64,000 nt of DNA from Roseiflexus castenholzii DSM 13941 (GTDB taxonomy: Bacteria > Chloroflexota > Chloroflexia > Chloroflexales > Roseiflexaceae), in the NCBI RefSeq assembly GCF_000017805.1, contig NC_009767.1:1736001-1800000 (forward strand), written 5' to 3'. This document shows, piece by piece, positions 43,649 through 51,306 of this stretch. A program made the position numbers and the translations under genes. The stretch's first letter is position 1, and the number at the start of each line of letters is the position of its first letter. The notes under the pieces were generated by a model. It saw only the letters and a list, made by a program, of their open reading frames with translations, did not search any database and had not been told where the DNA came from.

Positions 43649-44311
43649 TTACGTTTCGGGGTTATTATGACGCACACCGGCAATGTCGCGCGCGAGATAG
43701 TAGGTCATGCTATGGAGGATGGCAACCGGATCGATATAGCGCACCCAGACGCCTTCGGGAACCTGAAGCACCGTCGGAGCGTAACTCAGAATAGCGCGCA
43801 CACCGGCCATTACCAGGCGATCTGCCACTTCCTGGGCGTTGCGCGCCGGAACCGCAATAATCGCCAACCGGATGCCCTGTTCCCTGATCACCCGTTCCGC
43901 ATCATCGAAACTCTGAACCGTCATGCCATTAATGGCTTTGCCGATCTTGGTCGGGTTGCTATCGAACAGCCCGGCAATGCGGATGCCCTGTTGACGGAAC
44001 CCCTCATATCGGGCGATGGCTTCGCCGAGGTGCCCGATGCCGATCAGCGCCACGGGCCATTCCTGCGTCAGCCCAAGAATATCTTCGATCTGCTGGAGCA
44101 GTCTGCGAACATCGTAGCCAATGCCTTGTTTCCCAAACTCGCCGAAATAGGAGAGATCTTTGCGGATCTGTGCGGCAGTGACATTGATGCGGTCACCGAG
44201 TTCCTGTGATGAGACAGACTCAACGCCTTCCTGGAGGAGATAGCGAAGACTGCGCGCATACAATGGCAGTCGTCGAACCACGACATCAGGGGGTCCTTCC
44301 ATCCGATCCAC
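43649..44311 (-). CDS. rex: Redox-sensing transcriptional repressor Rex
   Basis: This 220-residue regulator reads the NADH/NAD+ ratio. The N-terminal winged helix contains [23 protein letters not shown] and GKQGIGYDV; the Rossmann domain has [11 protein letters not shown]; and the C-terminal swap helix includes [10 protein letters not shown]. Rex often controls NAD-linked fermentation and hydrogenase genes, so it could act on the distant hox operon, but I saw no clear Rex box (TTGTGA-type palindrome) upstream of hoxE or rex. ATG 44311 or 44302 may be the start. Confidence 0.95.
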
Positions 44312-44390
44312 GTAAGACCTCCGCAGTTGATCCGCTTATCCTGGTGCTGCGCGCTGATATGATATATTCCAATACAGCGCATAGGTTATG

Positions 44391-44396
44391 ATTATA
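44391..44396 (-). promoter_or_regulatory. TATAAT -10 element upstream of rex
   Basis: ATTATA on plus reads TATAAT on minus, 80 bases before the rex ATG. A TTGACA (44433-44438 on minus) exists but is 36 bases away, too far to pair with it, so the -35 is unclear. Confidence 0.4.
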
Positions 44397-44434
44397 CGAA
44401 GTATGTGAAGTGTAGCACTATCTTTGTCACGTTG

Positions 44435-46723
44435 TCAAGAGGCTACGGCGTCCCACACAGTGGGTGGCAACGGCGCTCCGGTGCAACTGCGCAACACAGC
44501 CGCGAGTGCCGCCAGTCGTGTTGCATCATAGATAGAGGATTGTCGTTCGATGCGCATATGAGCAGCAACGATGCGCACTCTTCCGGGTGGCGGTTGATCG
44601 GCTTCATTGCCTGATCGCCCTATTCTATCGCCCGTCATGACCGCTGGCAGGGGCAATCGCCACAGGGCATCAGGTTGGCGTGTCTGCACCAGTAGCGTAT
44701 ACACCGGTGCGTAGGTGTGTCGCAACAGGCGAGCGACAAGATCGCCGTAGATCCTGAGCATCGTCGTGTCCGGTTCGACCAGAACGATCAACAATTGGCG
44801 CGCTGCTGAATCGGAGTGCAAAAAGAAACGCGTGGCGCGCCCAAGCGTCATGAGCGAATCCACCGCTGCGCCAGGCGGTGAAACCAGGTGCGGCATTCCT
44901 GCACAGAGCGAACTGATCTGCCCATCGTCGATAATGGTCACCGCAAGCGTCTCCGGGGCTTCGATATATAATAGATCGACCAGGGCAGAACTGGCGCTCT
45001 CAACGGCTTTGCCGCCGTAGAAGCCAACATGCCGCCAGGTGCGCAGCGGCAGGAACGATACCGCCAGCGTGCCACGGTTGATGGCAGGTAGGCGCGCAAT
45101 CGGTTGATGGCGCGCAACCGGGAGAAGCATCGGGCTGCCGCACATTGCAGGAAGAGCGCCACGCAGCGCGACGTTCAGCACCGGTTGCGCAGAGGAGGTA
45201 TGCTGCCACTGCGCCCTTGCTCCGGGCATACTCGTCGGCGCTTGGTCAGGCAATGCCGCCAACGTGCGGGATTCGTCGGGGTGAGCGGCGACAGTCAGAC
45301 GTACCCGCACTCCCTGGCGCTCGACGTTCGCTTCGGCGAACACGACCTTGCTCTGTGTCAGTCTCTGTCGCTCATACATATCCAGCACGGCGGCGACCGC
45401 TGCGGCAGCGCCGTCGGTGGTCAGAGCGGCAGAAGCGGCGTTGCCGGGGGCGCGGGTGTCCTGTCCGGCGGGAAGAACGGCGTTGCCGGGGGCGCGGGTG
45501 TCCTGTCCGGCGGGAAGAACGGCGTTGCCGGGGGCGCGGGTGTCCCGTCCGGCGGGAAGAACGGCGTTGCCGGGGGCGCGGGTGTCCTGTCCGCCAGGAA
45601 GAACGGCGTTGCCGGGGGCGCGGGTGTCCTGTCCGCCAGGAAGAACGGCGTTGCCGGGGGCGCGGGTGTCCCGTCCGGCGGGAAGAACGGCGTTGCCGGG
45701 CGCGCGGGTGTCCTGTCCGGCGGGAAGAACGGCGTTGCCGGGGGCGCGGGTGTCCCGTCCGGCGGGAAGAACGGCGTTGCCGGGGGCGCGGGTGTCCTGT
45801 CCGCCAGGAAGAACGGCGCTGCCGGGGGCGCGGGTGTCTCGCTCGCCAGGAAGAACGGCGTTGCCGGGGGCGCGGGCGTCCCGCCCGTCGGAGAGATGGG
45901 TGTCGGGAGGGGGGGCGTCCCGCCCGTCGGAGAGATGGGTGTCGGGAGGGGGGGCGTCCCGCCCGTCGGAGAGATGGGTGTCGGGAGGGGGGGCGTCCCG
46001 CCCGTCGGAGAGATGGGTGTCGGGAGGGGATTGTGACCCGGAGCACTGCAACATTGCCATCGAACGATGCGCGTCCGCTGTCTGATCCACGGACCGACCT
46101 TCTTCCGCGCTCACGGGTGCGAAGTCTGGCAGATGCGAGGAGTGTTGTTCATATCTCCATTGTGAGAGAACACCTCTCGCATATTGCAGAGCACGAATCT
46201 CACCCGGCAACATCGGTATGCAATGAGCGGCGCTGATCCAGGTCTGTGTGCATCTCCAGGCGCTGACGCTCCATTGCCAAACGATCACGCCCCATTTCCC
46301 GGTAGAGACGAATCGTTGCTCTTCAGGGTGCTCGCAGGGGGGCGCTTCTGCCTCTTCCCGCATGCGAACAGATCGTTGCCTGGTAGCCACCTGTCGCTGC
46401 CGCCGCACAACGACTATCGCCAGTATCAGCGATGCCACGCCACCGATCACGAGCAGAGCGATCCGTTCATCCACTGCCGTCCGGTCAATCGATTGCGCAA
46501 CCCGATCAACTAACAGCACTATGTCGAATGCCGCCTGACGATCAGCGTTATGCATCCGGGCAGGCGGATCAGCCGGCGACTCATTCTTGTGCGACGACTC
46601 CTGACGCAGTTCCACCGGCGACTGTCGGGGAATGGGAGGGGCATACGCAGCCGCCAGCGCGACCCCGGCGGCAACCAGCACAACCAGACTGACCAGCAAC
46701 GCTTCAATCCGCGGTGCGCTCAT
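44435..46723 (-). CDS. Membrane protein with in-coding minisatellite and degenerate FtsK-like domain
   Basis: This is a 762-residue protein. Membrane helices lie at about residues 6-27 and 88-106, and a cytoplasmic part follows. Next comes a Ser/Pro/Asp-rich region of four 13-residue units (DTHLSDGRDAPPP) and about eleven 14-residue units (RAPGNAVLPAGQDT). The C-terminal ~200 residues align by eye with an FtsK/SpoIIIE motor: LLYIEAPETLAVTIIDD, GMPHLVSP, LIVLVEPDTT and VYTLLVQTRQPDAL. The P-loop place (residues 567-573) reads GFYGGKA, one residue short and without the Ser/Thr. It probably acts as a non-hydrolysing coupling or recruitment factor for the adjacent machine. It overlaps the PEGA gene by 20 bases. 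Confidence 0.75.
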   Translation of the reverse strand: MSAPRIEALLVSLVVLVAAGVALAAAYAPPIPRQSPVELRQESSHKNESPADPPARMHNADRQAAFDIVLLVDRVAQSIDRTAVDERIALLVIGGVASLILAIVVVRRQRQVATRQRSVRMREEAEAPPCEHPEEQRFVSTGKWGVIVWQWSVSAWRCTQTWISAAHCIPMLPGEIRALQYARGVLSQWRYEQHSSHLPDFAPVSAEEGRSVDQTADAHRSMAMLQCSGSQSPPDTHLSDGRDAPPPDTHLSDGRDAPPPDTHLSDGRDAPPPDTHLSDGRDARAPGNAVLPGERDTRAPGSAVLPGGQDTRAPGNAVLPAGRDTRAPGNAVLPAGQDTRAPGNAVLPAGRDTRAPGNAVLPGGQDTRAPGNAVLPGGQDTRAPGNAVLPAGRDTRAPGNAVLPAGQDTRAPGNAVLPAGQDTRAPGNAASAALTTDGAAAAVAAVLDMYERQRLTQSKVVFAEANVERQGVRVRLTVAAHPDESRTLAALPDQAPTSMPGARAQWQHTSSAQPVLNVALRGALPAMCGSPMLLPVARHQPIARLPAINRGTLAVSFLPLRTWRHVGFYGGKAVESASSALVDLLYIEAPETLAVTIIDDGQISSLCAGMPHLVSPPGAAVDSLMTLGRATRFFLHSDSAARQLLIVLVEPDTTMLRIYGDLVARLLRHTYAPVYTLLVQTRQPDALWRLPLPAVMTGDRIGRSGNEADQPPPGRVRIVAAHMRIERQSSIYDATRLAALAAVLRSCTGAPLPPTVWDAVAS
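45440..45880. repeat. 42-bp in-frame minisatellite, about 11 units
   Basis: GTTGCC recurs every 42 bases from 45440 to 45860 with only small changes. The unit is 14 codons, so unit gain or loss keeps the frame. It codes the linker of the FtsK-like membrane protein. Confidence 0.93.
45881..46036. repeat. 39-bp in-frame minisatellite, four units
   Basis: CCGCCCGTCG recurs at 45881, 45920, 45959 and 45998. The unit is 13 codons and joins directly to the 42-bp array in the same gene. Confidence 0.93.
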
Positions 46724-48017
46724 ACGTCTCTCCTTCCATGATCGTGATCAGCCAGGCATCGTTCCCGCTCCGCAGCAGCAGTTCATCGTCGTACCACTCG
46801 CCGATCAGATCTGCGTTCGCCGGCACTCCGGCAAGCGTCGCTTCGCCAATGAACCGCCCGCCATCCAGACGTCCAATGACGACTGTGCTACTCTGGAGCA
46901 TGACAATACGCAGCGTACCGTTCGCCAGTCGCGTCATTGCCCGCGCATCGAGGCGCATCTGATATTCAGGCAGCAGTGTGTCGAGTGTGGCGCTCCATAA
47001 CTGTGGGAATCCTTCGTCATCGGGTGCGATCCATATCACCTCATCGTCGCCCCAGGCATACGGTGGCAGCCCGTCGGTGGCAGGTTCGGCGACAACCGCT
47101 GCGACCGGCGTCGGACGCAGGCGCGCCAGGGTGAGCGCACGTTGATCACCGTCACGACTGGCGATCAAGACCACCTCACCCGAAGGATGCCACGCGACTC
47201 CCATGATCTCGCCGGGAAGCGCAACGACCGTGACCGGCGGCGCATCCGGCGTCATATACCGGATCTGTTCTCCTGCTATGGTGCGTTCCGCCAGCAACAA
47301 CGCCCGCCCGTCGGGCGCAAATCGCACCAGCGACACATTCCCAACGACGGTCGCGGTTATCTGTTCCCAGCCGCGCACAACAACCCGGTTGTCCACGTGA
47401 TTGCCCGGTTGAGCCGGTTCATACACCGCCTCGTAGCGCGTGCCACGGACTGTCAGAACATCGGCGCGTCCGCGGTAGGCGTCGATCGTGGTCAATCGTT
47501 CGACCCCAGACACCCCAACGGCGACGGTCTGTGTTACCGGCGCGTCCCATTCGGATTCTTTCACTTCCGCTTTCGGCAGAGAGGGCGCGATGCTCTGTAC
47601 GCGCCACGAATCGCCGGCGCGCCAGACAGATGCGATCTGCATGCCCGGCGCGGCAGACGGCATCCGGCGCACCTGTGGCGCCGGCAGACCACGCGGGAGA
47701 TCGAGCGAAACGGTCTCCCCTGATTGGAGTGTCAGATGCACCCACGATCGCCGTCCGTCCGGCAGAGTCGCTGCAACAGTGTGCGTACCGGCGTAGATGT
47801 CGCCATTCCAGGGTCGTCCATCGACTGTGATGCGCGCTTCTGGCGCAGCCTGCACCCGCAATTCGGCGCGCCCGCGCCAGAACGGTGGCACAATGCCGCT
47901 CGCAATACCGATCAGAATCCCGATGGCGAGCGCAGTAAACACAATGGTCCAGTGCCAGCGATAGACGACGCGCGCCAGCAGCGCGTCCAGATTGATACGA
48001 TACCCTGCCACAATCAT
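46704..48017 (-). CDS. Membrane-anchored PEGA-domain protein with beta-propeller-like region
   Basis: This 437-residue protein has a short cytoplasmic start and one membrane helix at about residues 23-43. A PEGA domain follows (AELRVQAAPEARITVDGRPW ... GTHTVAATLPDGRRSWV, about 50-105). The remaining part has TolB/WD40-like pieces (VRFAPDGRALLLAE, VAWHPSGEVVLIAS). It is probably extracytoplasmic and may bind cell-wall or partner proteins of the secretion machine. The ATG at 48017 shares a base with the VirB4 stop (TGATG). No equivalent in known Tad or T4SS sets comes to mind. Confidence 0.75.
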   Translation of the reverse strand: MIVAGYRINLDALLARVVYRWHWTIVFTALAIGILIGIASGIVPPFWRGRAELRVQAAPEARITVDGRPWNGDIYAGTHTVAATLPDGRRSWVHLTLQSGETVSLDLPRGLPAPQVRRMPSAAPGMQIASVWRAGDSWRVQSIAPSLPKAEVKESEWDAPVTQTVAVGVSGVERLTTIDAYRGRADVLTVRGTRYEAVYEPAQPGNHVDNRVVVRGWEQITATVVGNVSLVRFAPDGRALLLAERTIAGEQIRYMTPDAPPVTVVALPGEIMGVAWHPSGEVVLIASRDGDQRALTLARLRPTPVAAVVAEPATDGLPPYAWGDDEVIWIAPDDEGFPQLWSATLDTLLPEYQMRLDARAMTRLANGTLRIVMLQSSTVVIGRLDGGRFIGEATLAGVPANADLIGEWYDDELLLRSGNDAWLITIMEGETYERTAD

Positions 48018-49867
48018 CAGTCGCTCCCTGCGCCAGTCACAATCCGATGGATTGTGTCGGGCCATCTTGGAATGAACAACGGTGTGCGTTCGCCATCAGC
48101 CAGCAGCAATGCCGTTGCGCCGATGCCACGCTCGATCCGGCACGTCGCCAGATACGCCGCTTCCTCTTCATTCAGGCGCAGAATGGCGGCTGCCCGGTTG
48201 ACCGCATCGGAGTCCTGGTTCAGTCCCAGGATGAGTTTGGTGCGCGCATTTTCCAGCAACACGCGCGTTTGTTCGCTTTCATCCAGGTCGTCGAGGCTCT
48301 GAGTGATGACGGTCGCTTTGAACTGAAGGCTACGTCCGATGCGGAAAATCATCTGCAACGTGCGCGCGCCCACGTCTGAGTGTAGCAGCGCATGCGCTTC
48401 GTCGAGCACCAGATGGCTGCGTCGCCCGGTTGGACGGTTGATCGCCGTGGTCACGAAAAAGTCCATCACGATCACCGGCAACAATCGGGCAAGGGTTTCA
48501 TCATTGCTCTGGAGCAAGGTCCAGAGGTCAATCGCCAGCAACGGGTTGTCGGTCGGTACGTTCGATGGATGGTTGAAAAGGTCGCCGATGATGCCGCGTG
48601 TGAACAGTGTCATAGCGCGCGCCAGGTCGGGTGTGATCGCCGTCAGATGCTGCTGCACATCGCTGAAGGTGGGCATTGGCTGCCCGAATGTGCGCGGATC
48701 GCTGCTGATGCCGCGTTCGGCATAGGCTGCGGCAATGGCGTCCTGAATCGCGGCTGCGCCGGTGGCGTCGATGTGCGTGCCCTGCGCCTTCAATTCGCGG
48801 ATGATCAACGCTTTGATCACACTGATCCGCTGCGCCAGCAGATCTTCTTCCAGCGCCGCGACGGCGCGCGCGCGTTCGGGCGCGAGTGGCGGCAGTTCCA
48901 GCGGATTAATGTGGTAGCCGGCGCGACTCGACAGCGAAATGTAGGCGCCGCCGAGCGCAGTCGTCAACGGACGGTACTCCTGACGCTTTGGATCGAGAAT
49001 GAGCAGCGCATCCTCGCCGAGCGCCAGTTCCTGCGCCAGCAACCCGCCCATAGTGTATGTTTTTCCGCTTCCCGACTCGGCGACAATGAGCATGTGCGGG
49101 TTCGTCGCCTGCCAGCGGTCATAGACGACGGGCGCGCCGCTGCGCGGATGTTCTCCCCAGACTATCGGCAATCCGCCGCGTCGCGTCAATCCTGGCGACG
49201 CTGTGGGTATGCCCATCGCAGCGGCGCGCCCGCTGGCGTCGTGCACCAATCCAGACGGCGAGCGTCCCAGCGGCAACGCATCGAGATACCCTTCCCACTG
49301 TTGAAACTGCATGCTGCCGAGCAGGATTCCCTGCTGTGCCGCAGCGAGCCGCACCCGATCAATACGGGCTGCAAGTTCATCGGGGGTTGCCGCTGCTATG
49401 GTGATGGTGATCGCTACCTGGAACAGGCGGTCTGTTCCTGCCGTGAGATCGTGGCGCAGCGCCGCTGCTGCTTCGATACCCTGCTGCGCTTCAGCGTCGA
49501 AATGCGTGCCTGCCTGTGCGTCGCCGGCCAGTGTGCCAAGCGCCGCGTCTTCGCTGCGCGCCAGCCAGCGGCGCGCAAGCGCATCGGGAACCGGCACGAG
49601 GCGCTGATGAACCGTAATGCCGGAACTGTCCAGCCCCAATGTGGGATCGTCGAGCCACGCCAGTGTGAGCACCGGCGGGAATGCGCGCACTTCCAGTGTG
49701 GTGATAAAGGAATCGCCCACCTGGATCATATGGCTCCAGCGCCGATCAATGCCGTCGGGCGCGAGCAGCGTGGTCAGCGTTGTGGTGCCGGAAAGAAACG
49801 CTGCGTTGGCGGTGCGGCGGCGTACCGGCTCGATGATCGGTCGGGCAAGCGCATCTCGGAGTGCCAT
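48017..49867 (-). CDS. virB4: VirB4/TraC-like secretion ATPase
   Basis: This 616-residue ATPase has an N-terminal VirB4-like region (SHMIQVGDSFITTLEVRAFPP) followed by the motor domain. That domain has Walker A VAESGSGKTYTM (about residues 262-273), LLILDPKRQEYRPL, Walker B SHLVLDEAHALL and the VITQSLDDL sensor-like segment. VirB4 is the signature ATPase of type IV secretion and conjugation. It is shorter than most VirB4 proteins; the small gene upstream may supply the missing first part. It lies 6 bases from that gene. Confidence 0.9.
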   Translation of the reverse strand: MALRDALARPIIEPVRRRTANAAFLSGTTTLTTLLAPDGIDRRWSHMIQVGDSFITTLEVRAFPPVLTLAWLDDPTLGLDSSGITVHQRLVPVPDALARRWLARSEDAALGTLAGDAQAGTHFDAEAQQGIEAAAALRHDLTAGTDRLFQVAITITIAAATPDELAARIDRVRLAAAQQGILLGSMQFQQWEGYLDALPLGRSPSGLVHDASGRAAAMGIPTASPGLTRRGGLPIVWGEHPRSGAPVVYDRWQATNPHMLIVAESGSGKTYTMGGLLAQELALGEDALLILDPKRQEYRPLTTALGGAYISLSSRAGYHINPLELPPLAPERARAVAALEEDLLAQRISVIKALIIRELKAQGTHIDATGAAAIQDAIAAAYAERGISSDPRTFGQPMPTFSDVQQHLTAITPDLARAMTLFTRGIIGDLFNHPSNVPTDNPLLAIDLWTLLQSNDETLARLLPVIVMDFFVTTAINRPTGRRSHLVLDEAHALLHSDVGARTLQMIFRIGRSLQFKATVITQSLDDLDESEQTRVLLENARTKLILGLNQDSDAVNRAAAILRLNEEEAAYLATCRIERGIGATALLLADGERTPLFIPRWPDTIHRIVTGAGSD

Positions 49868-49873
49868 AACGCC

Positions 49874-50548
49874 TCACTTTCCTTGACCAACGCTCACAAC
49901 CACGCGAAGCCGTTCGAGGAGTGCGCCCTGCAATGGATAGCGTGACGCGCGCACCGGATCGATCAGACGAAACCACATTCGCGTGATCTCCTCGGCTTCA
50001 AGCAGGCGCGGCAGAGGCGTTCCCCCAAGCGATGTCAGCGCATCTGCAAGACGCCGCGCCCGTTCGACCGCTTCCGCCAGTGGCGCATCGTGCAGCGCCG
50101 GAAGCGCTCGATGGATGCTGCGGATCGATCCTGATAGCCAGTTTCTGGCACTGACCGGCAGCGCCGACGGTTCACGACCGGCGATTGCCCAGATGACCTG
50201 TTTGTGGCGGCTGACCGTCGCGTTGGCGCACGCTTCCAGATACTCCGCAATTTCGTCCAGCACGGCAGTTAAGGTCGGGTCGTCCGATTGACTGCTGCGC
50301 CGGTACAGTTCGGTCATTTCGCGGTCCAGGTCTGGCGGTCCATCGATGATATACACATCCACCGGCGCATCCTGCGCCAGCAGCATGCGATGGTACGTCT
50401 CCGCCAGCCGCGCCCGGCTCTCGCGCGAGCGCAGATCCCACGCAGGCGCGCCACCGCCGACCAGCCCGACGGCGCGCCCATCGGAGCGCAGGATGGCGCC
50501 GCGCACAATGCGTCGCGGGATGGCGGCGCGCAGTTCGTTGTCATTCAT
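49874..50548 (-). CDS. VirB4 N-terminal-like protein of the secretion locus
   Basis: This 224-residue soluble protein has no recognised full-length family. Its first half (IVRGAILRSDGRAVGLVGGG, RSRESRARLAETYHRMLLAQ, VDVYIIDGPP) resembles the extreme N-terminus of Gram-positive-type VirB4/TraE ATPases, where a DGR strand and a Ser-Glu-Arg helix precede the motor. It sits directly before the VirB4 gene and overlaps the PrgI-like gene upstream (ATGA). I infer that the VirB4 N-terminal module is encoded separately here. The similarity is by eye only. Confidence 0.55.
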   Translation of the reverse strand: MNDNELRAAIPRRIVRGAILRSDGRAVGLVGGGAPAWDLRSRESRARLAETYHRMLLAQDAPVDVYIIDGPPDLDREMTELYRRSSQSDDPTLTAVLDEIAEYLEACANATVSRHKQVIWAIAGREPSALPVSARNWLSGSIRSIHRALPALHDAPLAEAVERARRLADALTSLGGTPLPRLLEAEEITRMWFRLIDPVRASRYPLQGALLERLRVVVSVGQGK

Positions 50549-50930
50549 CAGAACTCTCCTGGCGCTGCCAGCGCGGACGTTGCGGCATCAATGCTGGCAG
50601 CGCCGATGCTTCGGGTAGAAGGACGACCTGCGGCTGGTTGGCGCGGATTTGCTTCGGTCGATTGAGGTGCCGCCACACGATGCGGGCGGCATCGCGTGAC
50701 GAGCGTCCCCAGATGCGCCCTTCCAGTAGCGCCAGTCCAACGAAAATCGCCCCGCCGCTGATCCAGATGGTGCGTTCGATGTCGGCGCCGAGTGAAATGG
50801 CAATGCCTCCGAGCGCCATCACGCCGACAATCATCAGAAATGAGCGTGCTGGCAGCCGCATCCCGGCAATCTGCACCGATGCGCGCAACCGCAACCGACG
50901 CGGCACAACGGCGCTCAGATAGTCGCTCAT
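50541..50930 (-). CDS. PrgI-like small membrane protein
   Basis: This 129-residue protein has an N-terminal VPRRLRLRASVQIAGMRLPA strip and two close membrane helices (about residues 31-47 and 53-68). A basic cytoplasmic tail follows. This matches PrgI/TcpE-type proteins that sit next to VirB4 in Gram-positive conjugation systems. Gene order PrgI then VirB4 supports it. The stop overlaps the next start. Confidence 0.7.
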   Translation of the reverse strand: MSDYLSAVVPRRLRLRASVQIAGMRLPARSFLMIVGVMALGGIAISLGADIERTIWISGGAIFVGLALLEGRIWGRSSRDAARIVWRHLNRPKQIRANQPQVVLLPEASALPALMPQRPRWQRQESSDE

Positions 50931-50949
50931 GCCCCTCCTCCTCTCCGGG

Positions 50950-51249
50950 CTAGCCGGTCAGTCCCATCGCCCATGCCACAATGCTCGACGATTGATTGGC
51001 GACTACCAGCAGAATGACGAAGACGGCCAGATCGATGCCCGCGCTGCGTAGATCACGTGGTGATGAGAAGATGTGTTTTGCCATATCAATCAGCAGAAAG
51101 AAGCCTCCGGCGACGGTGATGATGTTTTTCAGCCAGTCGAATAGCGCCTTGAACAATCCGTCGAACTTCGGAGGGTCGGCGAAGAGGTGCAGGAGATCGG
51201 CGGGGAGGTGTGATGCCGCCATACTGATCAGAGCGATGATGGATTCCAT
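50950..51249 (-). CDS. Small two-helix membrane protein, VirB2-like candidate
   Basis: This 99-residue protein is largely hydrophobic. A short amphipathic start leads to the helices at about residues 43-60 and 74-95 (AVFVILLVVANQSSSIVAWA). The size and two-helix topology fit VirB2/TrbC pilins or the small channel proteins of T4SS, and position just before PrgI agrees. There is no clear signal peptide, so a pilin role is unproven. Confidence 0.5.
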   Translation of the reverse strand: MESIIALISMAASHLPADLLHLFADPPKFDGLFKALFDWLKNIITVAGGFFLLIDMAKHIFSSPRDLRSAGIDLAVFVILLVVANQSSSIVAWAMGLTG

Positions 51250-51306
51250 AGTGTCACATCCTTTCAGATTGTAGAGAGATGACAGGGACGGTTCGTTCAG
51301 GAACGA

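Noticed and set aside
44401..44440. TTGACA (44433-44438, minus) as -35 for rex
   Set aside because: It is 36 bases from the TATAAT, too far for a sigma70 promoter.
45104..46236. Plus-strand frames of 245-363 residues over the minisatellite
   Set aside because: They mirror the minus-strand FtsK-like gene, which has membrane helices, a coupled start and a recognisable domain.
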